DNA of 42,183 nt from Chloroflexota bacterium (lineage in GTDB: Bacteria; Chloroflexota; Limnocylindria; P2-11E), in the NCBI GenBank assembly GCA_016183435.1, contig JACPEQ010000042.1, positions 1 to 42,183 on the forward strand, written 5' to 3'. How positions within the stretch are numbered: the stretch's first letter is position 1; each line of letters opens with the position of its first letter. This document shows, piece by piece, positions 23,150-29,837 of the stretch. The notes under the pieces were generated by a model. It did no database searches. It was not told the origin of the DNA and saw nothing but the letters and a program-made list of their open reading frames with translations. The translations under genes and the position numbers were made by a program.

Positions 23150-25233
23150 TGCGCCGCGGCGGTCTCCTCGCCCTTGGCCGCTTCGTGCTCCGCGATCACC
23201 TTCTGGGCGATGTGCGACGGGCACTCCTCGTAGCCGAGCACCGTCGACGTGAACGTCCCGCGGCCGCCGGTCATGGAGCGCAGGTCGGTCGCGTAGCGGA
23301 AGGTCTCGGCCATCGGGACGTGCGCCTTGATGCTGCGGATGCCCGCGCCGGCGTCGTCCATGCCGAGCACGCGTCCGCGGCGTGAGTTGAGGTCGGACAG
23401 CACGTCGCCCATGTGGTCCTCGGGGACGAAGACCTCGAGCTCCATGATCGGCTCCAGCAGGAACGGCTGGGCTTCCTTCACGCAGCTCTGGAGCGCCAGG
23501 GAGCCGGCGATCTTGAAGCTCATCTCGCTCGAGTCGACCGAGTGGAAGGAGCCGTCGTAGAGCGTCGCGCGGAAGTCCGAGAGCGGGTAGCCCGCGATGA
23601 CCCCGCGCTCGGCGGCCTCGCGGATGCCCTTCTCGACGGCCGGCCAGAAGTTGCGGGGCACGGAGCCGCCGACGATCCGGGTCGCGAACTCGACGCCGGA
23701 GCCTGGCTGGAGCGGCTCGATCTCGACCCAGGTGTCGCCGAACTGGCCGTGGCCGCCGGTCTGCCGCTTGTAGCGGCCCTGCGCGGACGCCTTCGTGCGG
23801 ATCGACTCGCGGTACGGCACGCGCGGCGTCTTCGTGAGGACGCTCACGCCGAACTTGTCCTTCAGCTTGTGGACCGCCACGTCGATGCTGGACTCGCCGA
23901 TGCCCGAGAGGATCGTCTCGTGCGTCGCGTCATCCCGCCTCACCTGCAGCGTGGGATCCTCCTCGGTGAGGCGGTGCAGGGCCGTGGAGAGCCTGTCGAG
24001 GTCCTGCTTGCTGGACGGCTCGATCGCGACGCTGAACGCCGCCGGCGGGAACGTGACCGGGTCGTACAGGATGGGGGCGTCCTTGTCGGACAGGGTCGAT
24101 CCCGTCCTCGACGCGGTCAGCTTCGGGATGGCGCAGATGTCGCCGGCGCCGGCGCTCTCCGTCACCTCCTGCTCCTTGCCGCGGACGAAGAAGATCTGGC
24201 CGACGCGCTCCTGCTCGCCGGCGGTCGCGTCGAAGACGGGAGCGTTGCCGCGCAGCACTCCCGAGTACACGCGCACGAACGACAGCTTGCCGACGAACGG
24301 GTCGGCGACCGTCTTGAACACGAGCGCCGAGAGCTTCTCGTCGTGCGACGGCTTGCGCGCGAGCTCCTGGCCGGACGTGCTCTTGCCGATGGCCGCCCCG
24401 CCCTCCGCCGGGGAGGGGAGCATGTCGACGACCGTCTCGAGCAAGCCGGCGAACCCCACGCGCTTGCTCGAGCTCGTGGCGATCACCGGGATGACCTGGC
24501 CATCGCGGACGGCGGAGTGCAGCGCGTCGCGGAGCTCCTCGTAGGACATCTCCTTGCCCTCGAGGTAGCGCGTGAGCAGGTCCTCGTTCGTCTCGACGAT
24601 CGCCTCCACGAGCTGGCGCCGGTACTCGCCGACGCGCGCCTTCTCGCTCTCGGGCATCTCGGCGATCGGATCCTTCGGCCCTCTCAGTACCTGGCCGTGG
24701 AGGAGGTCGATCGTCGCTTCCAACCCCTGGTGCGTGCCGATCGGGACGTGCAGCGCGACGACGCGGATCCCGTAGGCGTCACGCAGCTGCGCGAGGACCG
24801 CGTTGAAGTCCGCGTTCTCGCGGTCGAGCCGCGCGACGACCGCGACACGAGGCTTCTTCGTGCGCTCGAGCTCGTTCCACACGAGCTGCGTGCCGACCTG
24901 GATGCCCGCCGAGGCGTCGAGCACGACGAGCGCGCTGTCGGCGACACGAAGGCCGGCCTTCTGGTCGCCGGCGAAGTCGGCGAACCCCGGCGTATCGATG
25001 AAGTTCACCTTCGTGCCGTCGTGCGTGAGCGCGGCGACCTTCACGTTGATGCTGATGTGCCTCTTCTGCTCCTCGGGGTCGGTGTCCAGGATGCTCGTGC
25101 CGTCATCGACCTTCCCCAGCCGGGTAGTGACGCCGGCCACGTGCAGGAGGGTCTCGATGAGCGTCGTCTTGCCGGATCCACCATGGCCGACGACCGCGAC
25201 GTTACGGATCTTCTCGGGAGCGGTGAGGGCCAT
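23146..25233 (-). CDS. Elongation factor G-like GTPase (EF-G2 / FusA2 type)
   Basis: The 695-residue translational GTPase has G1 GHGGSGKTT (residues 16-24), G3 DTPGFADF, and domains II to V in EF-G order (for example RVPYRESIRTKASAQGRYKRQTGGHGQFGD and SLALQSCVKEAQPFLLEPIMELEV). The G1 form GHGGSGKTT instead of AHVDAGKTT marks the EF-G2-like paralogues, whose role is poorly defined and which are distinct from the main EF-G. The G4 position reads VARLDREN rather than NKxD, so guanine recognition may be altered. The start ATG is preceded on its strand by AAAGGTG. It is divergent from yebC. Confidence 0.92.
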   Translation of the reverse strand: MALTAPEKIRNVAVVGHGGSGKTTLIETLLHVAGVTTRLGKVDDGTSILDTDPEEQKRHISINVKVAALTHDGTKVNFIDTPGFADFAGDQKAGLRVADSALVVLDASAGIQVGTQLVWNELERTKKPRVAVVARLDRENADFNAVLAQLRDAYGIRVVALHVPIGTHQGLEATIDLLHGQVLRGPKDPIAEMPESEKARVGEYRRQLVEAIVETNEDLLTRYLEGKEMSYEELRDALHSAVRDGQVIPVIATSSSKRVGFAGLLETVVDMLPSPAEGGAAIGKSTSGQELARKPSHDEKLSALVFKTVADPFVGKLSFVRVYSGVLRGNAPVFDATAGEQERVGQIFFVRGKEQEVTESAGAGDICAIPKLTASRTGSTLSDKDAPILYDPVTFPPAAFSVAIEPSSKQDLDRLSTALHRLTEEDPTLQVRRDDATHETILSGIGESSIDVAVHKLKDKFGVSVLTKTPRVPYRESIRTKASAQGRYKRQTGGHGQFGDTWVEIEPLQPGSGVEFATRIVGGSVPRNFWPAVEKGIREAAERGVIAGYPLSDFRATLYDGSFHSVDSSEMSFKIAGSLALQSCVKEAQPFLLEPIMELEVFVPEDHMGDVLSDLNSRRGRVLGMDDAGAGIRSIKAHVPMAETFRYATDLRSMTGGRGTFTSTVLGYEECPSHIAQKVIAEHEAAKGEETAAAH

Positions 25234-25285
25234 CGCACACCTTTCTAGCAGAGCAGCAGCGGATCTGAGTCCTCGGCCCGGTAGC

Positions 25286-25291
25286 TAGTAT
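25286..25291 (+). promoter_or_regulatory. Candidate -10 box of yebC-ruvCA
   Basis: TAGTAT at 25286-25291 would start a leader of about 15-20 nt before the yebC ATG at 25313. No recognisable -35 element. Confidence 0.35.
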
Positions 25292-25312
25292 TCCGCACGT
25301 GAGACTTCCGAA

Positions 25313-26062
25313 ATGAGTGGCCATTCGAAGTGGTCCCAGATCAAGCGCCAAAAGGGCGCGGCGGACGTCAAGCGGGGCAACCTGTTCACCAAGATGGCGC
25401 GCGAGATCATGATCGCGGCCAAGGAAGGCGGCGGCGACCCCGACGCGAACTTCCGGCTCCGGCTGGCGGTCGACCGGGCCCGTGGCGTGAACATGCCGAA
25501 GGACAGCATCCAGCGCGCGATCGACCGCGGCACCGGCGGCGGGGAGGGCGCGCAGCTCGAAAGCATCGTCTACGAGGGCTACGCGCCCGGTGGTGTGTCG
25601 GTGATGGTCGAGGCGGCCACCGACAACAGGAATCGGACCGCCGGCGAGGTCCGATCCACCTTCAGCCGGCACAACGGGAAGCTGGGCGAGGCCGGCTCGG
25701 TGCAGTGGCTCTTCGAGCAGAAGGGCGTCATCGAGATCGACGCGACCGACACGACGGCGGACGACATCGAGCTCGCCGCGATCGATGCCGGCGCCGAGGA
25801 CGTGTGGCGCGACAAGGGCCTGGTCGTCGTGTACACCGCGCCGCGCGACTTCGAGAAGGTGAAGCGCGCGCTCGAGGCCGCGGGCATCAAGCCATCATCC
25901 GCCGAGCTGTCGATGCGCGCGTCGTCCACCGTCCGGGTCGATGCGGACGCGGCCCAGAAGGTGATCAGGCTCGTCGAGGCGCTCGAGGAGCTCGACGACG
26001 TGCAGCAGGTGCACGCGAACTTCGACATCCCAGAGGAAGTCCTCCAGACGGTCACGGCGTGA
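25313..26062 (+). CDS. yebC: YebC/PmpR family protein
   Basis: The 249-residue protein opens with the hallmark MSGHSKWSQIKRQKGAADVKRGNLFTK and contains YEGYAPGGVSVMVEAATDNRNRTAGEVR and GAEDV. The family has been described as a transcriptional regulator. More recent work points to a role in translation of difficult proline motifs (established knowledge for YebC homologues). That role would be relevant here because of the proline-rich proteins nearby. It heads the conserved yebC-ruvC-ruvA order. Its TGA overlaps the ruvC GTG. Confidence 0.96.
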   Translation: MSGHSKWSQIKRQKGAADVKRGNLFTKMAREIMIAAKEGGGDPDANFRLRLAVDRARGVNMPKDSIQRAIDRGTGGGEGAQLESIVYEGYAPGGVSVMVEAATDNRNRTAGEVRSTFSRHNGKLGEAGSVQWLFEQKGVIEIDATDTTADDIELAAIDAGAEDVWRDKGLVVVYTAPRDFEKVKRALEAAGIKPSSAELSMRASSTVRVDADAAQKVIRLVEALEELDDVQQVHANFDIPEEVLQTVTA

Positions 26063-26574
26063 CCGCGGGGGTCATCCTCGGGATCGACCCCGGCACGACG
26101 GGGATGGGCTACGCGATCCTCGACGCCCGCCGCGAGCCGCCCCAGGTCGCCGTCTGCGACCTCATCGTCACGCCGCAGCGCGGTTCGGCGGCCGAGCGCC
26201 TCGTGTCGATCGCGGAGGCCATCGACCGCGTCATCCGGGCACACGACCCCGCGACGCTCGCGCTCGAGCGCCTGTACTTCAACAAGAACGCGCGGACGGC
26301 GATGGTCGTGGCCGAGGCGCGCGGCATCGCGCTGCTCTGCGGTGCGCGCGCGGGCCTCGAGATCGTCGAGTACGCCCCGTCGGAGGTGAAGCTCGCGGTC
26401 ACCGGGAACGGCTCGGCCGACAAGAAGCAGGTGATGCGCATGCTTTCGATGGTGCTGCGCCTCGAGCGCCCGCTCTCGCAGGACAACGTCGCCGACGCGG
26501 TCGCGATCGCGCTGACGCACGCGCAGCGCTCGCGCTTCGCGAGCGCGGTCGCCGAAGCGGAGGGACGCACCTGA
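26059..26574 (+). CDS. ruvC: Holliday junction endonuclease RuvC
   Basis: RuvC resolves four-way junctions together with RuvAB. The 171-residue protein starts at GTG 26059, overlapping the yebC stop. Acidic catalytic residues are in place: Asp10 in ILGIDPGTTGMG, Glu in LALERLYFNKN, and the C-terminal pair in QDNVADAVAIALTH. It has the PSEVKLAVTGNGSADKKQV substrate-binding loop. Its stop TGA is embedded in the CTGA that begins ruvA. Confidence 0.96.
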   Translation: MTAGVILGIDPGTTGMGYAILDARREPPQVAVCDLIVTPQRGSAAERLVSIAEAIDRVIRAHDPATLALERLYFNKNARTAMVVAEARGIALLCGARAGLEIVEYAPSEVKLAVTGNGSADKKQVMRMLSMVLRLERPLSQDNVADAVAIALTHAQRSRFASAVAEAEGRT

Positions 26575-27134
26575 TCGCGACCGTCCGCGGCCGCATCGTC
26601 GGCCGCGGCACCGATCACCTCGTCGTGGAGACGGCGGGCGTCGGGTACAAGGTCTTCGTCCCGCGCCAGCCGGAGAGCGACGACGTCGTGCTGTTCACGC
26701 ACCACGTCGTCCGCGAGGACGGCCAGTTCCTCTTCGGCTTCGGGACGCGCGAGGAGCTCGCGCTGTTCGAGATGCTGATCTCGGTGAACGGCGTCGGCCC
26801 GAAGGCCGCGCTCGCGATCCTCTCGGTGTCGCGGGCGGTGGACGTCGCCGCGGCGATCGCCGCGGGTGACGCCGCCGCGCTCGCGCGCGCGCCCGGGGTG
26901 GGGAAGAAGACGGCCGAGCGCCTCATCGTCGATCTGCGCGGGAAGGTCGCGAAGGTGAGCGACAGCGGCCTGCCCACCGCGGCGCCGGTCGAGGACGAGG
27001 CGGCCGCTGCGCTCCAGGCGCTCGGCTACACCCCCGCGGAGGCCGCCGCCGCGCTGCGCGGCGTCCCATCCGCGGGCATGGCGAGCACGGAGGAACGGGT
27101 CACGTTCGCGCTGCGGAAGGCCGTCAGGGTCTAG
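26571..27134 (+). CDS. ruvA: Holliday junction branch migration protein RuvA
   Basis: RuvA binds Holliday junctions and loads RuvB. The N-terminal strand IATVRGRIVGRGTDHLVVETAGVGYKV must be included, so the start is the CTG at 26571, which overlaps the ruvC stop as CTGA. No ATG, GTG or TTG precedes it in frame; the next possible start (GTG near 26625) would remove most of the OB-fold domain. Helix-hairpin-helix motifs are at NGVGPKAALAIL and APGVGKKTAERLIVDLRG. The C-terminal RuvB-binding domain III is AAAALQALGYTPAEAAAAL. Length is 187 residues. ruvB is not in the window. A second, decayed copy of the last ~140 nt lies at 28048-28190, beyond a toxin-antitoxin island. Confidence 0.94.
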   Translation: MIATVRGRIVGRGTDHLVVETAGVGYKVFVPRQPESDDVVLFTHHVVREDGQFLFGFGTREELALFEMLISVNGVGPKAALAILSVSRAVDVAAAIAAGDAAALARAPGVGKKTAERLIVDLRGKVAKVSDSGLPTAAPVEDEAAAALQALGYTPAEAAAALRGVPSAGMASTEERVTFALRKAVRV

Positions 27135-27167
27135 TCGCCGGCTTGGTCTTGGCGCTGCCTCGATCTC

Positions 27168-27560
27168 CTACCAGATCGTCACGGGGCGCGGCGCGCGATG
27201 GGCCCGGAGGCGTTCGTCCCTCGTCACCAGAAGGCGGCCGGTCTCCAGGGCCGTCGCGTAGATCAATCGGTCGGCAGGATCACCGGGGAACGCGGCAGGC
27301 AGCGCCGCGGCGCTCAGAGCGATCGCGGGAGTGACTGGGACCGTGCGGACCTGCGCCGCGAGTTGAGCCAGCCACGAGGCGATGGGGACGGCCACCGAGA
27401 TGCGCTCGTGGGTCGCGAGCCACGCCAGCTCCCACCAGGTGATGTCCGAGACGAGCAGCTCATCGGCGCCCGTGATGGCCTCGGTCGCGGCCGGGCTGAC
27501 GCGCCGGGAGTCGACCGACCACCAGTGGAGGACGTGGCTATCGAGGACGACGGCGCTCAA
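27168..27560 (-). CDS. vapC: VapC family PIN-domain toxin
   Basis: The 130-residue PIN ribonuclease has its expected acidic residues: Asp in VVLDSHVLHWW, Glu in TWWELAWLA, and the DPADRLIYATALE and TRDERL motifs. It starts at TTG 27560, inside the antitoxin gene (23-nt overlap), giving coupled translation. VapC toxins cleave specific tRNA or rRNA sites. The target here cannot be deduced. It converges on ruvA and ends 33 nt after the ruvA stop. Together with its antitoxin it forms the cargo of the small island between the two ruvA 3' ends. Confidence 0.9.
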   Translation of the reverse strand: MSAVVLDSHVLHWWSVDSRRVSPAATEAITGADELLVSDITWWELAWLATHERISVAVPIASWLAQLAAQVRTVPVTPAIALSAAALPAAFPGDPADRLIYATALETGRLLVTRDERLRAHRAPRPVTIW

Positions 27561-27780
27561 CGTTCCACTTCACTCCGGTGCTGTAGAGATCCTCCTCCTT
27601 CGCGGCGGTCATGGCGATGCCCTTGAGCGAGTCCCTGAGGGCGTGCGACCCCGTCGCCGGCACGAGACGCGCGACGATGCGCCCGTGCTTCGTGATCTCG
27701 ACCTCCTGGCCGGCCGATACGTCGTCGAGCAGCGACAGGATCTTCGCCTTCGCTTCCGTGGCGGTCACCTTAATGGTCAT
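27538..27780 (-). CDS. Phd/YefM family antitoxin
   Basis: The 80-residue protein starts MTIKVTATEAKAKILSLLDDV, the usual Phd/YefM DNA-binding N-terminus, with EVEITKHGRIVARLVP as the central strand pair. The C-terminal part would wrap the toxin. Antitoxins of this type dimerise, bind the operon promoter and are degraded under stress. A -10-like TATACT on the minus strand lies only 6 nt before the ATG, suggesting a leaderless mRNA. It is flanked by direct repeats GACCG that could be operator half-sites. Confidence 0.9.
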   Translation of the reverse strand: MTIKVTATEAKAKILSLLDDVSAGQEVEITKHGRIVARLVPATGSHALRDSLKGIAMTAAKEEDLYSTGVKWNVERRRPR

Positions 27781-27786
27781 ACGGTC

Positions 27787-27792
27787 AGTATA
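27787..27792 (-). promoter_or_regulatory. Candidate -10 box of the vapC operon
   Basis: On the minus strand TATACT ends 6 nt before the antitoxin ATG (27780). GACCG occurs on both sides of it (GACCGC TATACT GACCGT), a possible antitoxin-binding arrangement. There is no Shine-Dalgarno sequence. Confidence 0.45.
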
Positions 27793-28047
27793 GCGGTCCT
27801 ACCGGCCGCCTCGGAACTCTGCTACGCCGATCCTGGCTCGGGTTCAGCATGGTCGAGCCTCATGACTTTCACCGCTCGCGCAGCCTCCGAGAGCTCGATC
27901 GTGCGCAGCCGACCCGCTGCACCGAAGATGCGGCACGCAACACTGATCCTCCACCACAGCAGTCAACGTGGTCTTGCGCCGGGGGTCGCCGCTGTAGTGC
28001 GCCCGTGACCGTGCTCAGGATCGCGGTCGGGAGACGGCGCGCTCGCG
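27793..28047. other. Non-coding remainder of the toxin-antitoxin island
   Basis: About 255 nt with no supportable gene on either strand. An open frame crosses it, but its translation is Arg/Pro-rich, resembles nothing, and continues into the ruvA remnant by chance. It ends exactly where similarity to the ruvA 3' end begins. I see no terminal inverted repeats or integrase. Confidence 0.5.
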
Positions 28048-28190
28048 GACGAGGCCGCCGCGGCGCTCCAGGCGCTCGGCTACACGCCGTCAGAGGCCGC
28101 GACCGCGCTCCGCGGCGTGCCTCCGGCGAGCGGTGCAGCACCGAGGAACGGGTCCGGTCGGCCCTTCGGAAGGCCGTTCGAGTGCTATAG
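28048..28190 (+). pseudogene. Duplicated, decayed 3' end of ruvA
   Basis: This segment aligns with 26994-27134, the last ~47 codons of ruvA, at roughly 80-85% by eye, including an exact 23-nt match (28063-28085 with 27009-27031). It translates as ADEAAAALQALGYTPSEAATALRG. After about 28130 one base is missing, and the shifted frame gives STEERVRSALRKAVRVL followed by TAG. There is no start codon or upstream ruvA sequence. The copy lies 1054 nt downstream of the true one, with the vapC/phd module between. It looks like the displaced original gene end or a duplication made when the island entered. Confidence 0.88.
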
Positions 28191-28191
28191 T
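28186..28191 (+). promoter_or_regulatory. Candidate -10 box of the nusA operon
   Basis: TATAGT contains the stop codon of the ruvA remnant. It would start a leader of about 100 nt containing two hairpins. No good -35 box at the standard distance. Confidence 0.4.
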
Positions 28192-28200
28192 TGTCGTTAC

Positions 28201-28259
28201 CCGCGGGGCTCGCCCGCGGTCTTCGGGCGCCTGAAAGTGGGTCGACCCCCACTTTTTTT
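28201..28259 (+). terminator. Leader hairpin plus intrinsic terminator before nusA
   Basis: A first hairpin pairs CCGCGGG (28201-28207) with CCCGCGG (28213-28219). A second pairs AAAGTGGG (28234-28241) with CCCACTTT (28248-28255) and runs into an unbroken T7 tract (28253-28259). This is the strongest U-tract terminator in the window and lies 38 nt before the nusA start. It could end upstream transcription. If nusA is transcribed from 28186, it would act as an attenuator, possibly sensing NusA itself (inference). Confidence 0.85.
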
Positions 28260-28297
28260 GTCGCCTGAGCAGAAATGAAGGAAGGGGAGCGTGCGAC

Positions 28298-29515
28298 ATG
28301 AACCGTGAGCTCGTGACCGGTCTCGCACAGCTCTCCGCGGAGAAGGGCCTCCCCAAGGAGGTCGTCAGCGACATCATCGCCCGCGCGATCAAGCGCGCCT
28401 ACGGCGACGAGGAGCACCTCGACGTCAAGGTCGACGTCCAGACCGGCGCGTTCAAGATCTTCCTGCTCAAGACCGTCGTCGAGAAGGTCGAGGACCCGAA
28501 GTCCCAGATCCAGGTCGACACGGCGAAGAAGCTGAAGGCCGACGCGCAGCTCGGCGACATCATCCCGTTCGAGGAGTCGGCTGCGGCGCTCGGCCGCATC
28601 GGCGCGCAGACCGCGAAGCAGATGATCCAGCAGTTCCTGCGCGAGGCGGAGCGCGAGCAGGTGTTCGCCGAGTACGCCGACCGCGAGGGCGACATCATCA
28701 ACGGCGTCATCGACCGGTTCGACGCCGGCGCCGCGATCATGGACCTCGGGAAGGCGAAGGCCATCCTGCCGCGGTCCGAGCAGGCCCCGCACGAGCGGTA
28801 CTTCGTCGGACAGCATCGCAAGGTGCTCATCGTCGAGGTCCGGCGCTCGATCCACGGCCCGCAGATCATGGTCAGCCGCGCGCACAAGGGGCTGGTGAAG
28901 CGTCTGTTCGAGCTCGAGGTGCCCGAGATATATCACGGACAGGTCGAGATCATGGGCATCGCCCGTGAGCCGGGCGCGCGCACGAAGATCGCGGTCCGCT
29001 CGCGCCAGGCGGGACTCGACCCTGTGGGCGCGTGCGTGGGCCAGCGCGGCCTGCGCGTGCAGGCGATCTCGAACGAGCTCGGTGGCGAGCGCATCGAGGT
29101 CGTGCAGCACGACGACGACTCGCAGAGGTACGTCGGCAACGCGCTCTCACCGGCGCCGGTGGTGCGCGTGGACTGCGTGGCGGAGGAGAAGACGGCGTAT
29201 GTCGTCGTCCCGGACCGCTACCTCTCACTGGCGATCGGCAAGGAGGGCATCAACGCGAAGCTCGCCGCGAAGCTGACCGGCTGGCGGATCGACATCCGCA
29301 GCGAGTCGGAGGTCGCGGCCGAGATGGAGACCCCGCCCGAGCCCGAGGCGGAGCCGGTCGAGGCCGAGGCCCCCGTGGTCGAGGTCGACGAGGACGGCAT
29401 CCGCCAGGACCTCGTCGTCGAGGCCGAGGCGGAGTCCGCGCTCGCCGACGAGTCCGCGCTCGAGGACGAGGACCGCGCGCTCCTCGGCGGGAAGAAGAGG
29501 CGCGATCGCCGGTAG
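28298..29515 (+). CDS. nusA: Transcription termination/antitermination factor NusA
   Basis: The 405-residue RNA polymerase-binding factor has an N-terminal domain (MNRELVTGLAQLSAEKGLPKEVVSDIIARAIKRAYG), an S1 domain (about residues 135-200, GDIINGVIDRFDAGAAIMDLG), then KH1 and KH2 with GACVGQRGLRVQAISNELGGERIEVV and SLAIGKEGINAKLAAKLTGWRIDI. A strongly acidic tail (about residues 345-395) replaces the C-terminal repeats of E. coli NusA. GGAAGGGGAG precedes the ATG. The usual upstream partner rimP is absent; a terminator leader and the ruvA remnant occupy that place. Confidence 0.96.
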   Translation: MNRELVTGLAQLSAEKGLPKEVVSDIIARAIKRAYGDEEHLDVKVDVQTGAFKIFLLKTVVEKVEDPKSQIQVDTAKKLKADAQLGDIIPFEESAAALGRIGAQTAKQMIQQFLREAEREQVFAEYADREGDIINGVIDRFDAGAAIMDLGKAKAILPRSEQAPHERYFVGQHRKVLIVEVRRSIHGPQIMVSRAHKGLVKRLFELEVPEIYHGQVEIMGIAREPGARTKIAVRSRQAGLDPVGACVGQRGLRVQAISNELGGERIEVVQHDDDSQRYVGNALSPAPVVRVDCVAEEKTAYVVVPDRYLSLAIGKEGINAKLAAKLTGWRIDIRSESEVAAEMETPPEPEAEPVEAEAPVVEVDEDGIRQDLVVEAEAESALADESALEDEDRALLGGKKRRDRR

Positions 29516-29528
29516 CCGGGCGCGCCCG

Positions 29529-29837
29529 CTGCCGCAGCGGACGTGCGTGGCCTGCCGGACCGAGCGTGCCAAGCGCGAGCTCGTGCGGGTCGTGCGTGCC
29601 GCGGGCTCGGGTGAGCTGTCGGTGGACCTTCGCGGGAAGGCATCGGGCCGGGGGGCGTACCTTTGTTCCGACACGGCGTGCCTCGAGCGCGGCCTTGCGG
29701 AGGGGTCGCTGGCCCGGTCCCTCGCGACGACGATCGATCCAGCCACGCGAGAGCGGCTCCGCGGCGAGCTCGAGACAGCGATGAAGGAACGTAGCAAGCG
29801 GGGGTCGCGGGTGACGCCCCCGCGAGGAGCAGGCTAG
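29529..29837 (+). CDS. ylxR: YlxR family RNA-binding protein (DUF448)
   Basis: The small basic protein contains the YlxR signature PQRTCVACRTERAKRELVRVVR and GRGAYLCSDTACLERGL. The signature begins upstream of the first GTG (29547). The closest in-frame start that keeps it is CTG 29529, giving LPQRTCVACR and 102 residues. No ATG, GTG or TTG exists between there and the nusA 3' end, and no Shine-Dalgarno is visible. It sits between nusA and infB as in most bacteria. A G/C palindrome (29798-29823) encodes part of its C-terminus. Start-site confidence is moderate; family confidence is high. Confidence 0.85.
   Translation: MPQRTCVACRTERAKRELVRVVRAAGSGELSVDLRGKASGRGAYLCSDTACLERGLAEGSLARSLATTIDPATRERLRGELETAMKERSKRGSRVTPPRGAG
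29798..29823 (+). repeat. G/C palindrome at the 3' end of ylxR
   Basis: GCGGGGGTC (29798-29806) faces GACGCCCCCGC (29813-29823) and is followed by GAGGAGC. It resembles the other G/C palindromes in core and tail and lies just before the infB start, which uses GAGGAGC as its ribosome-binding site. Confidence 0.5.

Noticed and set aside
23413-25248. A 611-codon plus-strand frame opposite the EF-G-like gene
   Set aside because: Antisense shadow of a clear GTPase gene; no recognisable domain.
27849-28190. A possible 113-residue gene after the antitoxin
   Set aside because: It joins non-coding island DNA to the ruvA remnant. Only its last residues (ERVRSALRKAVRVL) make sense, as a fragment of RuvA.
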